Shown one piece after another: positions 61,459-64,000 of a stretch of DNA of 64,000 nucleotides. The position numbers were made by a program, and so were the translations under genes. The notes beneath the pieces are model-generated. The model was given only the letters and a program-made list of their open reading frames with translations, was not told the origin of the DNA and made no database searches. This stretch comes from Halarchaeum nitratireducens (GTDB lineage: Archaea > Halobacteriota > Halobacteria > Halobacteriales > Halobacteriaceae), in NCBI RefSeq assembly GCF_014647155.1, contig NZ_BMOQ01000003.1, forward strand, positions 186,001 through 250,000, read 5' to 3'. How positions within the stretch are numbered: position 1 is the stretch's first letter; each line of letters starts with the position of its first letter.

Positions 61459-62355
61459 ATGAGACACCCCGGACTCAAGCTCCGGATGGCGGTCGTGGGC
61501 GCGATCCTCTTCGCGTTCTACGCCGTCGTCGCCGCGGTCGCGTACGCCATGGGCGTCCCGCTCGTCCTCGTGCTCCTCGGGAGCGTCGCGCTCGTCGGCG
61601 TCCAGTACAAGATCGGCAAGTGGTCGGCGTTGCGATCGGTCGGTGCCGAGGAGATGCCCGAAGACGGCAGGTGGGGCGACGTCCACCGCCGCGTCGAGGC
61701 CCTCGCCGACGACATGGGCATCGAGAAGCCGCGCCTGATGGTCGCGGACATGGGCGTCCCGAACGCCTTCGCGGTCGGCCGCAAGGGCGCGGCGACCGTC
61801 GTCGTCTCGAACGAACTCGCACGAACCCTGAACGACGACGAACTCGAAGGCGTGCTTGCGCACGAGCTCGCGCACGTGAAGAACCGCGACGTCGTCACGA
61901 TGGTGATCGGACAGGGGATCGCTTCGATCGTCGGGATCGCCGCGCAGTGGCTCGTCCTCCTCAGCGGCGACAACGACATCGCGGACTTCTTCCTCTCGAT
62001 GCTCGTCGGGACCGCCGTCCAGTTCGTCGTGATGCTCTTCGTCCTCGCCATCAGCCGCTACCGCGAGTACGTCGCGGACGCCGACGCCAAACGGTACATC
62101 GGCAGCGGCGAACCCCTCGCCCGCGCGCTGGAAAAGATTCAGCGCGGTAACGAGGCCCCGAGCGCGAGCGGGTCCGCTACCCGCCAGCGCGGTCGGCGCG
62201 GCCGCGGTCAGCGCTCTCGCGGCGGCCAGTCCAGCGGCGTGAACGAGCAGGTCGGCGCGCTCTGCATCTTCGACGACGACGATCGCTCGCTGGTGACGAA
62301 GCTCGTCGCCACCCACCCGCCGGTCGAGAAGCGTATCGCGCGCCTCCGCGAGTGA
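61459..62355 (+). CDS. htpX: HtpX-like membrane zinc protease
   Basis: 298 aa M48 protease for quality control of membrane proteins. Two N-terminal helices, then VADMGVPNAFAVGRKGAATVVVS and zinc motif LAHELAHVKNRD (HExxH, about residue 136). Two more helices and SRYREYVADADA (third ligand, Glu) follow. A lineage-specific Arg/Gly/Ser linker GRRGRGQRSRGGQSSG sits near residue 245. The ATG at 61459 is preferred to GTG 61453. Its stop overlaps the next ATG. Confidence 0.93.
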   Translation: MRHPGLKLRMAVVGAILFAFYAVVAAVAYAMGVPLVLVLLGSVALVGVQYKIGKWSALRSVGAEEMPEDGRWGDVHRRVEALADDMGIEKPRLMVADMGVPNAFAVGRKGAATVVVSNELARTLNDDELEGVLAHELAHVKNRDVVTMVIGQGIASIVGIAAQWLVLLSGDNDIADFFLSMLVGTAVQFVVMLFVLAISRYREYVADADAKRYIGSGEPLARALEKIQRGNEAPSASGSATRQRGRRGRGQRSRGGQSSGVNEQVGALCIFDDDDRSLVTKLVATHPPVEKRIARLRE

Positions 62356-62579
62356 TGGAGCCGCGCACCGCGCTCGCCGTCGGCCTCGGTGCGGGTCTCG
62401 GCGCGCTCTGCCTCGCTCGGCCGGACGTCGTCCGTCGACTCAGCGCGTTCGGCGCGACGACGCCCGACCGGACGGGCCAGTACGGCGACGACGGCCCGGC
62501 GTCGACCCGCGCGACGTGGGTCGTCCGCGCGCTCGGCGCGCTCTGTCTCGCCGTCGCCGCGTACGTCGCGGTCGCGTAG
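62355..62579 (+). CDS. 74-residue two-helix membrane protein
   Basis: Two hydrophobic helices (about residues 6-21 and 53-73) around a polar middle FGATTPDRTGQYGDDGPAST. ATG 62355 overlaps the htpX stop (TGATG), so it is co-translated with the protease and could be a partner or substrate-delivery protein. No function recognised. Confidence 0.65.
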   Translation: MEPRTALAVGLGAGLGALCLARPDVVRRLSAFGATTPDRTGQYGDDGPASTRATWVVRALGALCLAVAAYVAVA

Positions 62580-62594
62580 CCCGATCCCGAATCG

Positions 62595-63173
62595 CTACCC
62601 GAACAGCCCTTCGACGTCCGCCTCGCGCGCTTCGCGTCGCTCCACGCGCTCGACGAGCCGCTGGTACGCGACCGGGCGGGCCTCGGGGTCGGTCACGACG
62701 TCGTAACAGAGCGCTACGAACGCGTTCGCCTCCCCGTCGAGGTCGGATCGCGCGTATTCGACCGCCTGCTCGACGCGCGCCCGGTCACCCCCGGCCGCGG
62801 CCGCGACCGCCGGCGCGAGCGTCAACACGCCGCCGACATCGAGGTCGTCGAGCGCGACCGGCTCCCCGTCGAGCGCGATCGCGGGCGGACGACGCCGCGC
62901 TATCACCTCGGGATCGGCCGCGACCGTATCGAGGTAGTCTCGGAGCGCCGCGACGCCCACCCCCCGTTTCACGTCGAACTCCGACAGCGTCTCGCTCGCC
63001 GCTCGGGCGTCCGCCGCGACCCGGTCGAACGATCCGGCGCGACCGCGGACGATCATGGACGCAGCGTCGGCCAACCGCTCGCCCGGCTCGTTCGCGTCGC
63101 GCCAAACGTCGCGTGCCGCGGCGTACTCCCCGGCGTCGAACGCCGCGATGCCGGCGCGCACTCCCTCGTGCAT
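62595..63173 (-). CDS. DUF309-like helical protein
   Basis: 192 aa. The first helix pair MHEGVRAGIAAFDAGEYAAARDVWRDA recalls the DUF309 signature (EGxxxFNxGeYxeAHdxWE), with a changed histidine. The remainder is helical, Ala/Asp-rich (RVEQAVEYARSDLDGEANAFVALCYDVV). The ATG at 63173 is at the conserved start. Function unknown; assignment to DUF309 is moderate. Confidence 0.7.
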   Translation of the reverse strand: MHEGVRAGIAAFDAGEYAAARDVWRDANEPGERLADAASMIVRGRAGSFDRVAADARAASETLSEFDVKRGVGVAALRDYLDTVAADPEVIARRRPPAIALDGEPVALDDLDVGGVLTLAPAVAAAAGGDRARVEQAVEYARSDLDGEANAFVALCYDVVTDPEARPVAYQRLVERVERREAREADVEGLFG

Positions 63174-63391
63174 ACTCGACGTTTCGCGTCGCGCGGAGAA
63201 AGACGTGGCGCACGCGGGGGCGTGAGGGTGGGGGGCGGGGGTGACCGCGTGCCGCCGTGACGGACGACGAAGCGGCGTGTCACGACGACCGGATCCCTCG
63301 CTGTCGCCCGTCGTCTACGGTTCGACGACCGTCCGGACGTGACTGGCCGGAACGGTGAGGCGGAGCCTCGTCGCGAAGTACCGTGAAGGAA

Positions 63392-63464
63392 CGTCCGGAC
63401 GGAGATTTGAACTCCGGTCCCTGGCTCCGCAAGCCAAGAGGATAGTCCACTACCCTACCCGGAC
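63392..63464 (-). tRNA. tRNA-Arg(GCG)
   Basis: Minus-strand cloverleaf: acceptor GTCCGGG with TCCGGAC, T arm CGGAG-TTCAAAT-CTCCG, anticodon stem TTGGC/GCCAG around loop TTGCGGA, anticodon GCG (reads CGC/CGU). Discriminator G, no encoded CCA, no intron. A CTTTACGTA element (63488-63496) lies about 28 bases before the 5' end. Confidence 0.95.
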
Positions 63465-63487
63465 TCACTCTCTCGTAGCCGCAGGGT

Positions 63488-63496
63488 ACGTAAAGC
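63488..63496 (-). promoter_or_regulatory. Promoter of tRNA-Arg
   Basis: CTTTACGTA on the minus strand, about 28 bases upstream of the mature 5' end of tRNA-Arg. Confidence 0.55.
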
Positions 63497-63673
63497 GGTT
63501 ACGATTCGACCCCGTCGTGGGTGTGGATCGCGTCCCGCACGCGCCGCCGCGCGACCGCGAGTTCAAGGCGAATGGAGAACTGACGTACGACCGATGAGCG
63601 ACCGACAGCGGGCCGGAAACGGGCAAGGACAACGCTTATGCGCGGGCCCACCTTGGGCTGAACTACGATTATC

Positions 63674-64000
63674 ATGGGTGCGATAGAGGATACGTACGCC
63701 GACCTGGAGACCGACGAGGTCTCCCTCGACGAGTTCCGCGAGGCCGTCGCGGAGAAGGTCGAGCAGATGGGTGGGCTGGCGGACGACGAGACGGCCGCCA
63801 TGCTCCTCGCGCACGAGCTACAGGACGGGGAGGTGAACGGGATCGCCGACGTCACCCCGGAGATGGACGAGGCGAAGTTCGTCGGCAAGGTCGTCTCCGT
63901 CGGCGAACTCCGGACGTTCGAGCGCGACGACGAGGACGCGGAGGACGGGCGCGTGCTGAACGTCGACGTCGCGGACGAGAGCGGGACGGTCCGCGTCTCG
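63674..64000 (+). CDS. rpa2: Replication protein A-type single-stranded DNA-binding protein (3' end beyond window)
   Basis: At least 109 codons. Begins MGAIEDTYADLETDEVSLDEFREAV, KVEQMGGLADDETAAMLLAHEL, then the first OB fold KFVGKVVSVGELRTFERDDEDAEDGRVLNVDVADESGTVRV (shortened), the pattern of haloarchaeal RPA. Binds ssDNA in replication and repair. The zinc finger and further OB folds would lie beyond the edge. A CTTATGC element is about 35 bases upstream. The symbol follows the H. volcanii single-gene type and is tentative. Confidence 0.88.
   Translation, partial: MGAIEDTYADLETDEVSLDEFREAVAEKVEQMGGLADDETAAMLLAHELQDGEVNGIADVTPEMDEAKFVGKVVSVGELRTFERDDEDAEDGRVLNVDVADESGTVRVS

Overview
The window is a gene-dense, very GC-rich stretch of a haloarchaeal chromosome (class Halobacteria; genus not assigned). 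The evidence is the highly acidic proteins, TATA elements about 26-28 bases before start codons (leaderless mRNAs), many ATGA/TGATG overlaps, and an archaeal information-processing gene set: aIF2-gamma, RpoE', Spt4, S24e, S27ae, L40e, thermosome, Kae1-Bud32, TiaS, Trm1, Tsr3 and RPA. It is mostly core chromosome. Only two spots look mobile or foreign: a solo TnpB element near 38.9-40.3 kb, and an AT-richer orphan membrane gene near 24.5 kb.

Layout. 0-2.3 kb: an oxyanion ABC importer (edge-truncated permease plus ATPase), then a small ORF overlapping a PIN-like gene. 2.3-8.7 kb: RdgB, a small membrane protein, Kae1-Bud32 behind S24e/S27ae, and the aIF2-gamma / PIN / RpoE' / Spt4 / dephospho-CoA kinase operon. 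8.8-18.5 kb: ZIP transporter, a nuclease-like DUF5787 protein, an AAA ATPase with a histidine-rich tail paired with an MBL hydrolase, the Agl23-family membrane protein, a GNAT, a CPA1 antiporter with TrkA domains, and an MBL hydrolase. 18.6-25.8 kb: SerS-Tsr3, L40e, Nramp transporter with an operator-like palindrome, MBL hydrolase, DUF5786-DUF99, family 4 UDG, HisH. 26-33.6 kb: MoxR/vWA pair, SWIM protein, Trm1, PAP2 phosphatase, and divergent glnA/lrp. 33.9-44.5 kb: thermosome, tRNA-Ser, RidA, TnpB element, threonine ammonia-lyase, MATE exporter, citrate synthase. 44.6-54.5 kb: tandem PhoU-TrkA_C protein, amphi-Trp protein, aspartoacylase-family enzyme, TiaS, an HTH regulator, glutaredoxin, FAU-1, PrsW, riboflavin synthase. 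54.5-64 kb: an M24-fold protein lacking metal ligands, a UvrD-like helicase, an ArfB-like creatininase, MptD-like aldolase, Azf glucose-6-phosphate dehydrogenase, HtpX, tRNA-Arg, and the start of an RPA gene.

The least expected non-coding signal is a family of structured intergenic elements. Four copies occur near 5.34-5.52, 20.49-20.67, 24.29-24.47 and 33.67-33.94 kb. They share a CCTTTTGC...GCAAAAGCT module, and three carry a 3' double stem whose arms differ by compensatory changes. A second stem-rich family flanks hisH on both sides. Other points are short leaderless upstream ORFs that end on the start codon of the next gene, a decayed copy of the citrate synthase 3' end, and an M24 protein missing three of five metal ligands.
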